This document shows positions 41,451 through 50,282 of a DNA stretch of 64,000 nucleotides, one piece after another. The translations under genes and the position numbers were made by a program. The stretch comes from Pseudomonas sp. SCB32 (GTDB taxonomy: Bacteria > Pseudomonadota > Gammaproteobacteria > Pseudomonadales > Pseudomonadaceae): assembly GCF_009189165.1 (NCBI RefSeq), contig NZ_CP045118.1, forward strand, positions 5,642,001 to 5,706,000, written 5' to 3'. Below the pieces are notes generated by a model. That model was not told where the DNA came from, ran no database searches, and worked only from the letters and a program-made list of their open reading frames with translations. Every line of letters begins with the position of its first letter. Positions within the stretch are counted from its first letter, which is position 1.

Positions 41451-42194
41451 ATGCGCCTGCGAATCCTTTCCGACCTGCACCACGAACACTTCCCCGGTGG
41501 CCGCGAGCTGCCCGAGGCCGAGGCCGACTTGGTGATCCTTGCCGGCGATATCCACGAGCACCTGCAGGGGCTGCATTGGGCCCGCGAGGCGTTTCCCGAC
41601 ACGGAGATCGTCTATGTCGCCGGCAACCACGAGTTCTACCACTCCGACCTGCCGGAGCTGACCCAGGCCATGCGCAATCTGGCCCGCGCACTGGATATTC
41701 ATTTCCTGGAGAACGACGCCGTGGTGCTGGGCGACGTGCGCGTGCTCGGTGCGACCCTGTGGACCGACTTCCAGCTCTACGGCGAACACGGCGCAGAACT
41801 CGCCGTCGAGCAGGCACTGCACCTGATGCCGGACTTCCGTTGCGTGGATTACTTCACCCAGCCCTTCACCCCGGAAATGAGCCGCGATCTCTGCGAGGCT
41901 TCCTGCGAATGGCTGGCGACTGAGCTGGCTCAGCCCTTCGCCGGGCGTACCGTGGTGGTCACCCATCACGCCCCCTGCGGCCGTTCGATTCCCGAGCCGT
42001 ACGTCGGCGACAGCCTGTCGCCGGCCTTCGCCTCCAACCTCGAGTCCCTGGTGGAACGCTGCGACCTGTGGGTGCACGGCCATGTCCACGAGCGTATGGA
42101 CTACCGCATCGGCCATGCTCGGGTGGTGGCCAATCCCGGCGCCTATCCGGGCGAGGACAGTGGCTTCGATCCCTGCTGGGTGATCGACCTCTGA
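41451..42194 (+). CDS. Calcineurin-like metallophosphoesterase
   Basis: 247 residues. All metal-site blocks are visible in order: D-x-H (ILSDLHHE), GD (ILAGDIHE), GNHE (VAGNHEFYH), H (VVTHHAP) and GHVH (HGHVHERMD). Such cytoplasmic enzymes cleave phosphoesters with two metals, and the substrate is not predictable. It stands alone, divergent from the oxidoreductase and convergent with the esterase (3-base gap). Confidence 0.85.
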   Translation: MRLRILSDLHHEHFPGGRELPEAEADLVILAGDIHEHLQGLHWAREAFPDTEIVYVAGNHEFYHSDLPELTQAMRNLARALDIHFLENDAVVLGDVRVLGATLWTDFQLYGEHGAELAVEQALHLMPDFRCVDYFTQPFTPEMSRDLCEASCEWLATELAQPFAGRTVVVTHHAPCGRSIPEPYVGDSLSPAFASNLESLVERCDLWVHGHVHERMDYRIGHARVVANPGAYPGEDSGFDPCWVIDL

Positions 42195-42197
42195 CCC

Positions 42198-43166
42198 TCA
42201 GTGCGGCAGTTCGCTGAAGAACCGCCAGATCTCCGCCGGGCCATCCAGCTGCGGATCAGCCAGCCCCAGCAGGCGCGGCGCGCGGTACAGCGGTTGCGGC
42301 AGCAGGTGCCCGCCGCCGTGCACCGTGACCAGTTCCACGGGCGCCGCGCCGGCCGTGCTCCAGCGCTGCCGCTCGGTCCAGACCGGCCCGACCGAGGTCA
42401 ACCGGTCCTGGCGTGGCTGGCCGCTCTGACCATTGCGGCGCGCCAGCGCCAGGGCGGAATCCTCCGCTGACAGCACAGTGCCTCGATTGCCGAAGCCGAA
42501 CAGGGTCACCACGCCGCCCCTGTAGGGGTTGATCGGGTCGCGCGTTCCATTCATCAGCAGCGCAGCCTTGGGTTGCTGCGTGGGCTGGCAGGCGTCGTTC
42601 TCCGCGCTTGGCAGGCTGGCGGCAATCGCGGCCACACCGTCGACCTTGTCGGCAGCATCGACCGCCATGCGCAGCGCCATCTGCCCGCCATTGGAATAGC
42701 CGACGACAAAGACCCTTGCAGGATCGACCCCGCGCTCGCGCTGCAGACGCTCGATCATCGCCGAGAGGAAACCGACATCATCGATGTCCAGGCGCCGCGC
42801 GCTGTAGGTCGCGGCCTTGCGGCAATCGTTCCAGTGCCCCTCGACGCCATCGGGGTAGAGCACCAGGAAGCCGTCGCGGTCGGCCAGTGTATCGAAGCGA
42901 TAGCCGCTGTCGCGGCGCATCCGCTCACCATTGCCCATGGAGCCGTGCAGCACCACCAGCAAGGCTGGCCGCTCGGCCAGATGGCGGGGCGTGTAAAGCA
43001 CGTAGCTGCGCCGCCGTTCGCCCAGGCGGATAGAGGAGTCCTCGCTGGTCCCGCTCAGCGTCGGAAGGTGTCTCAGCTCCCCCGGCAGGTACCACCAGGC
43101 GCCAGCCAGCAGTAGCAGTACGAGCAACGCGATGAGCCCCTGCACGACGCGAATCGTCATACGCAT
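42198..43166 (-). CDS. PHB-depolymerase-type esterase (LpqC family alpha/beta hydrolase)
   Basis: 322 residues from ATG 43166, which has GAGGAG upstream. A signal/anchor helix (VVQGLIALLVLLLLAG) precedes the hydrolase domain. Oxyanion-loop region LLVVLHGSMGNGERM, nucleophile elbow G-Y-S-N-G (VVGYSNGGQMAL) and the late GGGHLLPQP with the catalytic His place it in the LpqC/PHB depolymerase esterase family. It is probably periplasmic or anchored, and the substrate is unknown. Feruloyl or polyester esterases are relatives. Confidence 0.78.
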   Translation of the reverse strand: MRMTIRVVQGLIALLVLLLLAGAWWYLPGELRHLPTLSGTSEDSSIRLGERRRSYVLYTPRHLAERPALLVVLHGSMGNGERMRRDSGYRFDTLADRDGFLVLYPDGVEGHWNDCRKAATYSARRLDIDDVGFLSAMIERLQRERGVDPARVFVVGYSNGGQMALRMAVDAADKVDGVAAIAASLPSAENDACQPTQQPKAALLMNGTRDPINPYRGGVVTLFGFGNRGTVLSAEDSALALARRNGQSGQPRQDRLTSVGPVWTERQRWSTAGAAPVELVTVHGGGHLLPQPLYRAPRLLGLADPQLDGPAEIWRFFSELPH

Positions 43167-43303
43167 AGCGCTTCTCCTCGCCCGCATCGCGAGCCTGGTG
43201 AACCTCGGCCTTGTTCCAGGACATCACGCGCAGCGGCACTCCATGACAAACTCTAGCCGTCACACTCGAACGTCTTAGTCTTTGGTAACCCGGGAATCCG
43301 AAA

Positions 43304-43699
43304 ATGTTCCGCAGCTCTGCCCTGGCCGTCGCCCTCCTCGCCCTCCTCGCCCTCGGCTGCACCAAACCGCTGATTGCCGCCGAGCCGCTGACCGGCTGCG
43401 CGGCCAAACGGGCCGCGATCGAACGCCAGCTCGAAGAAGCCAGGGTCCATGGCAACAGCAATCAGATCGCCGGCCTGCAAACGGCGCTGGAGAAGGTGAA
43501 GACCTACTGCACCGACGCCGGCCTTGCGCAGGAGCGCAAGCAGCGGGTGCTGGACGCCGAGCAGGACGTCAGCCGGCGTGAAAAGGACCTGCGCAAGGCG
43601 ATGGACAAGGGCGACGCGCAGAAGGTCGAGAAGCGCAAGGACAAGCTGGCCGCAGCCCGCGCCGAGCTGGAGCAGGCCAAGCGCGAACTCGAAGAGTAA
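43304..43699 (+). CDS. DUF1090 (YqjC-like) exported protein
   Basis: 131 residues. A signal peptide of ~25 residues (one Cys in LALGCTK could act as a lipobox, but Ala after cleavage at AA-E is as good) is followed by GCAAKRAAIERQLEEARVHG, the DUF1090 hallmark. A long charged coiled coil then runs to the end. Periplasmic, function unknown in the family. SD GGGAA before ATG 43304. Confidence 0.8.
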   Translation: MFRSSALAVALLALLALGCTKPLIAAEPLTGCAAKRAAIERQLEEARVHGNSNQIAGLQTALEKVKTYCTDAGLAQERKQRVLDAEQDVSRREKDLRKAMDKGDAQKVEKRKDKLAAARAELEQAKRELEE

Positions 43700-43707
43700 G
43701 CCCGGGG

Positions 43708-43725
43708 ACCGGCCTGGCGGCCGGT
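43708..43725 (+). terminator. Hairpin after the DUF1090 gene
   Basis: ACCGGCC (43708-43714) pairs with GGCCGGT (43719-43725), 9 bases after the stop. No T-run, so a weak terminator. Confidence 0.4.
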
Positions 43726-43790
43726 TCGCGGATAAGAGCAGCTCCTACGGGAGCGAGTGAATTCCGTAGGAGCGGGCCATGCCCGCGAAT
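43725..43790. repeat. REP pair, variant with GGAGCGGGC core
   Basis: Arm one 43725-43750 (TTCGCGGATAAG to CTCCTACGG) and arm two 43764-43790 (CCGTAGGAGCGGGCCATGCC to CGCGAAT) share the GTAGGAGC head of the other REPs but have a different and partly mismatched stem. Confidence 0.65.
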
Positions 43791-43818
43791 CGCTGACGAA
43801 GTCCGCTCCAACATCGTT

Positions 43819-43902
43819 TCTGGACCCCCGCGTTCGCGGGGATGACGTGTGCGGGAAGGCGACGCACTACACCGTCACTCCCTCGAACGCGGGAGCCTAG
43901 AA
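43819..43902. repeat. Inverted repeat pair with CCCGCGTTCGCGGG-type core
   Basis: Arm one (43819-43847, core CCCCCGCGTTCGCGGGG, then ATGACG) faces arm two (43873-43902, CGTCACTCCC to GCGGGAG). A related pair is at 60640-60713. A second short-repeat family in this genome. Confidence 0.6.
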
Positions 43903-43908
43903 GACAAT

Positions 43909-43924
43909 ATTTCCTGCAGGAAAT
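43909..43924 (-). terminator. Palindrome ATTTCCTGCAGGAAAT at the end of the cytochrome gene
   Basis: A perfect 16-base palindrome 7 bases beyond the cytochrome stop. On the minus strand it is followed by ATTGTCTTCT. It may be a compact terminator. Confidence 0.35.
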
Positions 43925-43930
43925 GCTGCG

Positions 43931-44398
43931 TCAGAGCGCGCGGAATTTCTTGTGGCAGGCCTCGCAGGCGTCTTCCACCGCGGCGAAGTCCTTGCGCACA
44001 CCCTCAGGCGTCGGCGCGGCGTTGCGGGTGTTCTCGCCCAGCGCGCGGACGGTCTGCTGGAAGGTCTTGGCGTCGGCCTGGAACTCCAGCTGGCGCTGCC
44101 AGATTTCCGCCTTGGCGCGGGTGTCCTTGTTCTCTACCTGATCAGCTGGCGGCTGGGTGCTGGGGAAGTACTGCCAGGGCTTGTCCGCCAGTTCGCCCAG
44201 CTTGGCCGAGCCGGCGCGGAACTTGTCCGCGTCGAACGGGATGCGTCCACGCAACATGCCACCCATGTCTTCGCTGGTCTTGAGCAGCTCCTTGAACACC
44301 ACCTGGCGCTTGGCCTCCGGCGAGTTGGGGTCCAGGCGATGGCAACCGGCGAGCGCCGCGCCGGCGAGCAGCAGAACGAACAGGGTCTTCAGCTTCAT
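43931..44398 (-). CDS. Cytochrome c' / c556 family lipoprotein
   Basis: 155 residues. The lipobox is L-A-G-C at Cys ~19. A four-helix class II cytochrome follows, with the single haem motif C-x-x-C-H close to the C-terminus (EDACEACHKKFRAL). Helix 1 carries MGGMLRG, where c556-type members place the sixth-ligand Met, so Met/His or five-coordinate haem are both possible. Expected to be on the periplasmic face of a membrane. Class II cytochromes bind NO or CO or carry electrons, and no partner enzyme is nearby. Confidence 0.85.
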   Translation of the reverse strand: MKLKTLFVLLLAGAALAGCHRLDPNSPEAKRQVVFKELLKTSEDMGGMLRGRIPFDADKFRAGSAKLGELADKPWQYFPSTQPPADQVENKDTRAKAEIWQRQLEFQADAKTFQQTVRALGENTRNAAPTPEGVRKDFAAVEDACEACHKKFRAL

Positions 44399-44536
44399 GG
44401 GGGAACTCTTGTAGGACGGCTAGACACGGAAGCGCCGGATTATCCGCCCCGATCCTCGAATGATCCAGACCATGCAGAAGCGGCTGCGGCCATCCGCCGC
44501 AGGTGCAATGAATCCGTTCAGCCAGCGTTCAGACGC

Positions 44537-44926
44537 TCATCCCGCCGAGCAGATGAACAGCGCGGCGATCAGGCCCATGCCGATGAACCACGCCAGCGAA
44601 CGCAGTGCGGCCAGGTCGGCGAGGTAGAAGATCAGGTAAAGCAGCCGGCTGGTGATCCAGGCGATGGCCAGGCGATCGATGGTCGCAGGCTCCGCGTTGT
44701 TCAGCACCTGAGCGATGATCACCGCCGCGGCGAAGGCTGGCGTCACCTCGAAGCTGTTCATCTGAAAGGCATTGGCGCGCTTGCGGTAACCCTCCAGGGT
44801 GGCCAGGAAGGTACGCGGGTCGTGGTTCTGTCGCGGGCCGAAACCAGAACCGGTGAACTTGGCGATGCCGGTGCCCAGGTAGGGCAGGAAGATCGCGACC
44901 AGAACGCACCAGAAGGCAATGGGCAT
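44537..44926 (-). CDS. MAPEG-family membrane protein
   Basis: 129 residues from ATG 44926 (MPIAFWCVLV). An 18-codon upstream extension is rejected. Four transmembrane helices. The segment YRKRANAFQMNSFEVTPAFAAAVI resembles the N-x-x-E-x-x-P-like motif of MAPEG proteins (glutathione-dependent eicosanoid relatives). Bacterial members are mostly uncharacterised. No glutathione gene lies near. Confidence 0.78.
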   Translation of the reverse strand: MPIAFWCVLVAIFLPYLGTGIAKFTGSGFGPRQNHDPRTFLATLEGYRKRANAFQMNSFEVTPAFAAAVIIAQVLNNAEPATIDRLAIAWITSRLLYLIFYLADLAALRSLAWFIGMGLIAALFICSAG

Positions 44927-45025
44927 GGCGGGAGCCTTGTCATGGAGAGGCGCGCAGCTTAGGGGCTGTGCACCGTCCACGTCCTTGACCGCGCGGCCGC
45001 CGGCGGCGACAGCGCGGCCAATGGC

Positions 45026-45979
45026 TCAGCGCAGGACGATCTCGACGCGGCGATTGAGGGAGCGGCCCGCCTCTTCGGCGTTGCTCGCGGCCGGCGCCAG
45101 CGACGCCACGCCATAGGCGCCCAGGCGCTCGGCGGCGATGCCGAAATCACTGCTCAGGGCCTTGGCCACCGCCTCGGCACGACGCCGGGAGAGGTTCAGG
45201 TTGCCATCCAGCGCACCGGCGTTGTCGGTGTGGCCGACGATGTAGACCTTCAACGCCGGGTCGTCCTTGAGCAACTGCGCCATCTGCTCCAGGGCGGGAT
45301 GGGACTCGGCCTTGATCTCGGTCTTGCTGGTGTCGAAATGCACACCGTAGACCGCCACCTTGCCGGTTGCAGCAAGGTCTTTCTTCAAGGTCGCGGCGTC
45401 TTCGACACGCACCTGGTCCTGGGCCATGGCCTGGATATCGACAGTCTCCACCAGCACCGGCGTGTAGCCGCCGGTCACCGGCATGGCCAGCAGCAAGGCA
45501 TAGGTGTCGCCCTCCGGGGCACTGCGCCTGGCCAACAGGTAACGGCTGTCCTCACCGAAGTAGGCATCGCCGGAGAAGCCATTGGGCACCACCTTGCCGC
45601 TGTTGAACACCATCGAGTTGAGCGAGCGGCCACATTCGTCGCTGCCCTTGCAGGCGAACAGGGGTTCGAACCCCTTGGCGCCGATGGACTTCTCGTAGTT
45701 GCGGATCACTTCCAGCGGGCTCTTCTGCCCCGGAACGCGATAGTTGATGAAGGTGATCCTGCCTTCCAGACGCAGGACGTTGCTGTCGTCCAGCTTGCCC
45801 TCGTCATCGATCTTCGCCTTGGGCAGCAGGGCTTCGTCGAAATCGATCTGCTTGTAGCGACTGATCTCTGCGGTGCCGAAGCGCCCGATCAGTGGATGAT
45901 CGGCGGAACCTTCGACATCTGCGGCCTGGGCGACGCCAGCGAGCAGGGAAAGGGTCAGGGCGGTGAGCAGTGGGCGCAT
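45026..45979 (-). CDS. OmpA-family protein with N-terminal DUF4892-like domain
   Basis: 317 residues. Signal peptide of 19 (ending VAQA). Residues ~20-190 fit DUF4892 (ADVEGSADHPLIGRF start, FACKGSDECGRSLN with a cysteine pair). The C-terminal OmpA domain (~200-317) has VYGVHFDTSKTEIKAES, VYIVGHTDNAGA and LSRRRAEAVAKAL, the peptidoglycan (diaminopimelate) binding site. Anchors the envelope to the wall. Own function is unknown. Single gene. Confidence 0.85.
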   Translation of the reverse strand: MRPLLTALTLSLLAGVAQAADVEGSADHPLIGRFGTAEISRYKQIDFDEALLPKAKIDDEGKLDDSNVLRLEGRITFINYRVPGQKSPLEVIRNYEKSIGAKGFEPLFACKGSDECGRSLNSMVFNSGKVVPNGFSGDAYFGEDSRYLLARRSAPEGDTYALLLAMPVTGGYTPVLVETVDIQAMAQDQVRVEDAATLKKDLAATGKVAVYGVHFDTSKTEIKAESHPALEQMAQLLKDDPALKVYIVGHTDNAGALDGNLNLSRRRAEAVAKALSSDFGIAAERLGAYGVASLAPAASNAEEAGRSLNRRVEIVLR

Positions 45980-46048
45980 GGGACTTCCTCCGTGAAATCT
46001 GAAGGCGCCATCCTACAGACACCCCGGTGACGGAAGCATGTCCGTCCG

Positions 46049-46879
46049 TCACAACTTCATCACCAGCATCCCCGCCAGCACCAGGCTGCAGGCAGCCAGT
46101 CGCGGCACGCCGAACGGCTCCTTGAGGAAGCGCATGCCGAACAGCACCACCAGCAGCACGCTGGTCTCGCGCAGGGCGGCGGCCTCGGCGATGGAGCCCA
46201 GTTGCATGGCCCAGAGCACCAGACCGTAGCTGAGCAGCACACAAAGCCCGACGCCGATACCGAGCTTCCAGTCGCTGATCCAGAATTTCGCGAAGGCACG
46301 GGTGCGCCCAACCACCGCCACCAGCGGGAATGGCAGGCCGGAGAGCAGCGAGAGCCAGACGAGGTAGTCCAGCGGACGAGGCCAGAGCTTCAGCGCGTTG
46401 CCGTCGGTCCAGGTGTAGCTGCCGATGCACAGCCCCATCAGCAGCACGGTGGGATAAGCGATCCACGGCAGCTTCGAACCGCCGCCGCCCTTGAGCAGGA
46501 ACAGCATGCCGACCGGGATCAGCAGGATGCCGAGGATCTGCTTGACGGTGAGATGTTCGCCGCCGAAGTACAGGGTCAGCGCCAGCACCACCAATGGCGA
46601 GAGCCCGCGCATCAGCGGATAGACCAAGCCCAGGTCGCCGACCTTGTAGGCCTGGATCAGCAGTACCCGATAGACCAGCTGCAAGGACACGGCAGCCAGC
46701 AGCCACGGCCAGACCTCGGCGGGCGGCATTTCGATCCAGGGCAGCAGGGCAAGCGCGGCGCCCAGGCCGACGATGTCCATGCAGGCGACCACCAGCAGGC
46801 GGTCATTGCTGAATTTGACGAGGGTGTTCCAGGTGGCGTGCAGCAGGGCGGCCAGCAGCACCAGGGTAGTGGCGAGCAC
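46049..46879 (-). CDS. DMT-superfamily (EamA) transporter
   Basis: 276 residues from a GTG at 46879, preferred because AGGAG lies seven bases upstream. ~10 transmembrane helices with two EamA halves (LLHATWNTLVKFSNDRLL; YGLVLWAMQLGSIAEAAALR). Probably a small-metabolite exporter of the inner membrane, substrate unknown. A perfect palindrome overlaps the SD. Confidence 0.8.
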   Translation of the reverse strand: MLATTLVLLAALLHATWNTLVKFSNDRLLVVACMDIVGLGAALALLPWIEMPPAEVWPWLLAAVSLQLVYRVLLIQAYKVGDLGLVYPLMRGLSPLVVLALTLYFGGEHLTVKQILGILLIPVGMLFLLKGGGGSKLPWIAYPTVLLMGLCIGSYTWTDGNALKLWPRPLDYLVWLSLLSGLPFPLVAVVGRTRAFAKFWISDWKLGIGVGLCVLLSYGLVLWAMQLGSIAEAAALRETSVLLVVLFGMRFLKEPFGVPRLAACSLVLAGMLVMKL

Positions 46880-46888
46880 GGAAAGACT

Positions 46889-46904
46889 CCTGGTATATAC
46901 CAGG
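46889..46904. promoter_or_regulatory. Palindrome CCTGGTATATACCAGG at the SD of the transporter gene
   Basis: Perfect 16-base symmetry. Its end supplies part of the AGGAG SD for the GTG at 46879. TGGTATATACCA-like sites are commonly bound by GntR-family dimers, so an operator is plausible. An RNA hairpin is the alternative. Confidence 0.4.
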
Positions 46905-47022
46905 CCGATTCTACCCTGAGCGCCCCTGTCGGCGGCAAGCACCCTCGTTTTCGGACATTTCCCGCTGCTTCCTCGGCGAGAACTGGCCTAGACTGGGCAT
47001 TTCCGCCCGCACGAGCCCCGTC

Positions 47023-47637
47023 ATGCCACGTCTGATCAAGTTCCTGACCTGCTACATCCTCGTCACCCTGCTCTCCGGCTGTGGCTATAACGCCATGCAG
47101 GCCGGCGACGAACAGGTGAAGGCCGCCTGGTCGGAAGTCCTCAACCAGTACCAGCGCCGCGCCGACCTGGTACCCAACCTGGTCAGTACCGTGAAGGGCT
47201 ACGCCTCCCATGAAGCCAGCGTGCTGACCCAGGTGACCGAGGCTCGCGCCAAGGTCGGCAGCACCACGCTCAATGCCGACCAGCTCGGCGACGAGGCCGC
47301 AGTGAAGCGCTTCCAGCAGGCCCAGGGCGAGCTCAGCTCCGCCCTCTCGCGCCTGCTGGTGGTCACCGAGAACTACCCGCAACTCAAGGCCGACGGTCTG
47401 TTCAAGGACCTGCTGACCCAGCTCGAAGGCACCGAGAACCGCATTACCGTCGCCCGTGGCCGCTACGTGAAGTCGGTGCAGGCGTACAACGTGCTGATCC
47501 GCCAGTTCCCGGCAGTGATCACCGCAAAAGTCCTCGGCTATCAGCCCAAGGCCAACTTCAGCGTGGAGAACGAAGCCGCCATCTCCACCGCGCCTAAAGT
47601 GGACTTCGGCAACGCCCCGGCGCAGCCCGCACAATGA
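47023..47637 (+). CDS. LemA family lipoprotein
   Basis: 204 residues. Lipobox L-L-S-G-C20. The LemA helical bundle includes VKAAWSEVLNQYQRRADLVP, GYASHE, ENYPQLKA and the ENRITVARGRYVKSVQAYN segment. Function in the family is not settled; envelope stress or protein quality links have been proposed. ATGA overlap (47634-47637) couples it to the TPM-domain gene. Confidence 0.9.
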   Translation: MPRLIKFLTCYILVTLLSGCGYNAMQAGDEQVKAAWSEVLNQYQRRADLVPNLVSTVKGYASHEASVLTQVTEARAKVGSTTLNADQLGDEAAVKRFQQAQGELSSALSRLLVVTENYPQLKADGLFKDLLTQLEGTENRITVARGRYVKSVQAYNVLIRQFPAVITAKVLGYQPKANFSVENEAAISTAPKVDFGNAPAQPAQ

Positions 47638-48626
47638 CCCTGCCGCGCTTGCTGCTGGCCGCCCTGCTGCTGTGCTGGGCGGCCGTGCTGCAGGCGGCGC
47701 CGGTTGCCATCCCGCCGCTCAGCGCCCGCGTCACCGACCTCACCCAGACCCTCGACGCGGGCCAGCGCGCACAGCTGGAAAGCCAGCTCGCCGGCCTTGA
47801 ACAGCGCAAGGGCGCACAAATCGCCGTGTTGCTGATCCCCACCACCGGCGAGGACAGCATCGAGGACTACGCGGTACGCGCCTTCGAGCAGTGGAAGCTG
47901 GGCCGCAAGGGCGTGGACGACGGCGTGCTGCTGGTGGTCGCCAAGAATGACCACGCGCTGCGTATCGAGGTCGGCTACGGGCTGGAAGGCACCATCACTG
48001 ACGTACAGGCCGGGCGCATCATCCGCGACGCCATAGTCCCGCACTTCAAGACCGGTGATTTCGCCGGCGGCATCCAGGCCGGCGTGGACAGTCTGGTCGC
48101 ACTGATCGAGCCCGCAGCAACGGCCGATACCCGCTCTGCGCAGAACGCTGCGGAGCTGACGCAACCCGCTGTTCCGACGACGAACTACAGCGACGCTTAC
48201 TCCTCTCGCAATGCCCAGGAGCCTGAAGTCATCCCGCCCGTACGCCTGCTGGGCATGCTCGGCCTGCTGGTTGGTGTCCCGCTGCTCGGCCTGCTGCTGC
48301 CGGTGCAGTGGATGCGCCAGCGCAGCATGGGTCGCTATCTGCTGTGCAGCCTGGTGGTTGGCGGCGCGGCTTCGGCAGTGCTGCTGGTCAGCGAGGCGAA
48401 CCCCGACGCGTTGCAGCATCAACTGGTCGGCGCCATCTCGATCCCGCTGGTGCTCTACATCTTCTTCCTGCCACCGATGTGGCTGACCTCGGGCGTACTG
48501 CAGTTGCTGCTGATGATCATCAGCTCGATCGGCCGTGGCGGTGGTGGTCGTGGGGGCGGTGGGGGCGGGGGATTTCGTGGCGGCGGTGGCTCCAGCGGCG
48601 GTGGCGGGGCCTCCGGCCGCTGGTAA
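47634..48626 (+). CDS. TPM-domain (YgcG-like) membrane protein with Gly-rich tail
   Basis: 330 residues. Signal peptide ~20, a TPM domain (ARVTDLTQTLDAGQRAQLES, IAVLLIPTTG, VEVGYGLEGTITDV-like stretch) to ~residue 160, then three transmembrane helices. The C-terminal tail is almost only Gly with a few Arg, Phe and Ser and ends SGRW. LemA-TPM pairs are widespread; the TPM fold resembles Psb32/TLP18.3. The tail is cytoplasmic or periplasmic depending on topology. Confidence 0.85.
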   Translation: MTLPRLLLAALLLCWAAVLQAAPVAIPPLSARVTDLTQTLDAGQRAQLESQLAGLEQRKGAQIAVLLIPTTGEDSIEDYAVRAFEQWKLGRKGVDDGVLLVVAKNDHALRIEVGYGLEGTITDVQAGRIIRDAIVPHFKTGDFAGGIQAGVDSLVALIEPAATADTRSAQNAAELTQPAVPTTNYSDAYSSRNAQEPEVIPPVRLLGMLGLLVGVPLLGLLLPVQWMRQRSMGRYLLCSLVVGGAASAVLLVSEANPDALQHQLVGAISIPLVLYIFFLPPMWLTSGVLQLLLMIISSIGRGGGGRGGGGGGGFRGGGGSSGGGGASGRW

Positions 48627-48632
48627 CCGGCC

Positions 48633-49409
48633 TTACAGTGCGGCGACGCCCTGTTCTTCCTCGCGGATCGAGCGCAGCACCTGGCGCTGCAGCTCGATGA
48701 ACTCGGCACTGGCGGCCATGTCCTCATGGCGCGGGCGACCGAGCTTCACTTCGAAGGTGGTCTTGATCCGCCCCGGCCCCAGGCCCATCACCACGATGCG
48801 GTCGGACAGGTAGACCGCCTCTTCCACGTCGTGGGTAACGAACATCACCGTCAGCCGGTGGGTTTCCCAGATGCGCGTGAGCAGCTCCTGCATCTGGTGG
48901 CGGGTCATCGCATCCAGCGCGCCGAAGGGCTCGTCCATCAGCAGGATCTTCGGCCGGTACGACAGCGCCCGGGCGATCGCCACGCGCTGCTTCATACCGC
49001 CGGACAACTCGTTCGGGTAGGCCTCGGCGAACTTCGTCAGTTTCACCAGTTCCAGGTGCTCGTCGGCGATCTCGCGGCACTGCGCGCGGGACAGGCCGGC
49101 GGCCTTGAGGGCGAACTCGACGTTCTGCCGCGCGGTGAGCCAGGGCAGCAGGGTGTAGGACTGGAACACCACGCCACGGTCCAGGCCCGGCCCAGTGATC
49201 GGCACGCCATCCACCTTCACGCTGCCGCTGTCGAATTCCTCCAGGCCGGCGGCGATGGATAGCAATGTGCTCTTGCCGCAGCCCGACGTGCCGACGATGG
49301 AAACGAACTCGTTGTCCGCCAGCGTCAGGTCGATGTTGCGCAGCACCTCGCGGCGCGCCTTGCCGACCGCGAAACTCTTGTTCAGGCCGGAGATTTCCAA
49401 AGTCGCCAT
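48633..49409 (-). CDS. ABC importer ATPase (TauB/SsuB type)
   Basis: 258 residues. Walker A GTSGCGKST, signature [15 protein letters not shown], Walker B LLMDEPFGALDAMTR. The branch is that of nitrate/sulfonate/taurine importers. Its ATG overlaps the permease stop by one base (49409). Confidence 0.9.
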   Translation of the reverse strand: MATLEISGLNKSFAVGKARREVLRNIDLTLADNEFVSIVGTSGCGKSTLLSIAAGLEEFDSGSVKVDGVPITGPGLDRGVVFQSYTLLPWLTARQNVEFALKAAGLSRAQCREIADEHLELVKLTKFAEAYPNELSGGMKQRVAIARALSYRPKILLMDEPFGALDAMTRHQMQELLTRIWETHRLTVMFVTHDVEEAVYLSDRIVVMGLGPGRIKTTFEVKLGRPRHEDMAASAEFIELQRQVLRSIREEEQGVAAL

Positions 49410-50215
49410 CAGTTGCGCCTCCGGTTGTAGCGGAACAGGACCTTCTCGCCGGCGCGCATGGCCTGGTCGGTGATCAGGCCGAGGAAGCCGAGCAGCAGGA
49501 TGTAGCCGATGATGGTGTCGGTCTGGAAGAAGCGCTGGGACACGGTGATGCGGTAGCCCAGGCCCGAGGTGGCGGCCACCAGCTCGGCCAGCACCAGCCA
49601 GGTCCAGGCCCAGCCGAGGCTGATCCGCAGGGCATCCCAGATACCCGGCAGCGCACTGGGCAGGACGATCTTCAGGAGAATGCGGCGATCCGGCATGCCG
49701 AGCGTTCGGCCGAGGCCGACGAAGTCCGCCGGCACGCGCTTGATGGCGTCCATCACCATCAGCACCTGCTGGAAGAAGGTGCCGATCCAGATGATGAGGA
49801 ATTTCTGGAAGTCACTGGTGCCGGCCCAGAGGATGGTCAGCGGGACGAAGGCGACCACCGGCATGTAGCGCACGAAGTCCACCAGCGGCTCGGTGGCGGC
49901 CTTCCAGAAGCCGTAGCAGCCGGCGAACACGCCGATCACGATGGACATCGCCGAGGACACCAGGAAGGCCACGGCGATGCGGTACACACTGACCTTCAGG
50001 TCCGCCCACAGGGTACCGTCGGCGGCCAGCTTGAGCATGCGCACCCAGACGTCACCGGGCGTCGGCAGGAAGATCTTCGGCACCGCACCGCTGGCACCGG
50101 CCAGCCACCAGAGCAGCGCCAGCAGGACGAACACGGCGCCGCCGATGAGCAGGAAGTGACGCTGCGCGATCGGCTTGCCGATGGTGAACAGCGGGTTGGA
50201 TTTGCGGGCTTTCAT
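49409..50215 (-). CDS. ABC importer permease (SsuC/TauC type)
   Basis: 268 residues with about six transmembrane helices. The EAA-like loop contains RVPADFVGLGRTLGMPDRRI and LPGIWDALRISLGWAW. Works with the ATPase and the periplasmic protein flanking it. It lies 67 bases downstream of the binding-protein gene. Confidence 0.88.
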   Translation of the reverse strand: MKARKSNPLFTIGKPIAQRHFLLIGGAVFVLLALLWWLAGASGAVPKIFLPTPGDVWVRMLKLAADGTLWADLKVSVYRIAVAFLVSSAMSIVIGVFAGCYGFWKAATEPLVDFVRYMPVVAFVPLTILWAGTSDFQKFLIIWIGTFFQQVLMVMDAIKRVPADFVGLGRTLGMPDRRILLKIVLPSALPGIWDALRISLGWAWTWLVLAELVAATSGLGYRITVSQRFFQTDTIIGYILLLGFLGLITDQAMRAGEKVLFRYNRRRN

Positions 50216-50282
50216 GTCGGGCTCGTCGAACGGAGAAAGACGCGCGCCGGCTCAGGGCCTGCGCGCGTGGTGCATCAGAAGA

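Noticed and set aside
43819..43902. CRISPR-like pair of repeats
   Set aside because: Only two inverted, imperfect units with no direct repeats or spacers. It fits short palindromic repeats.
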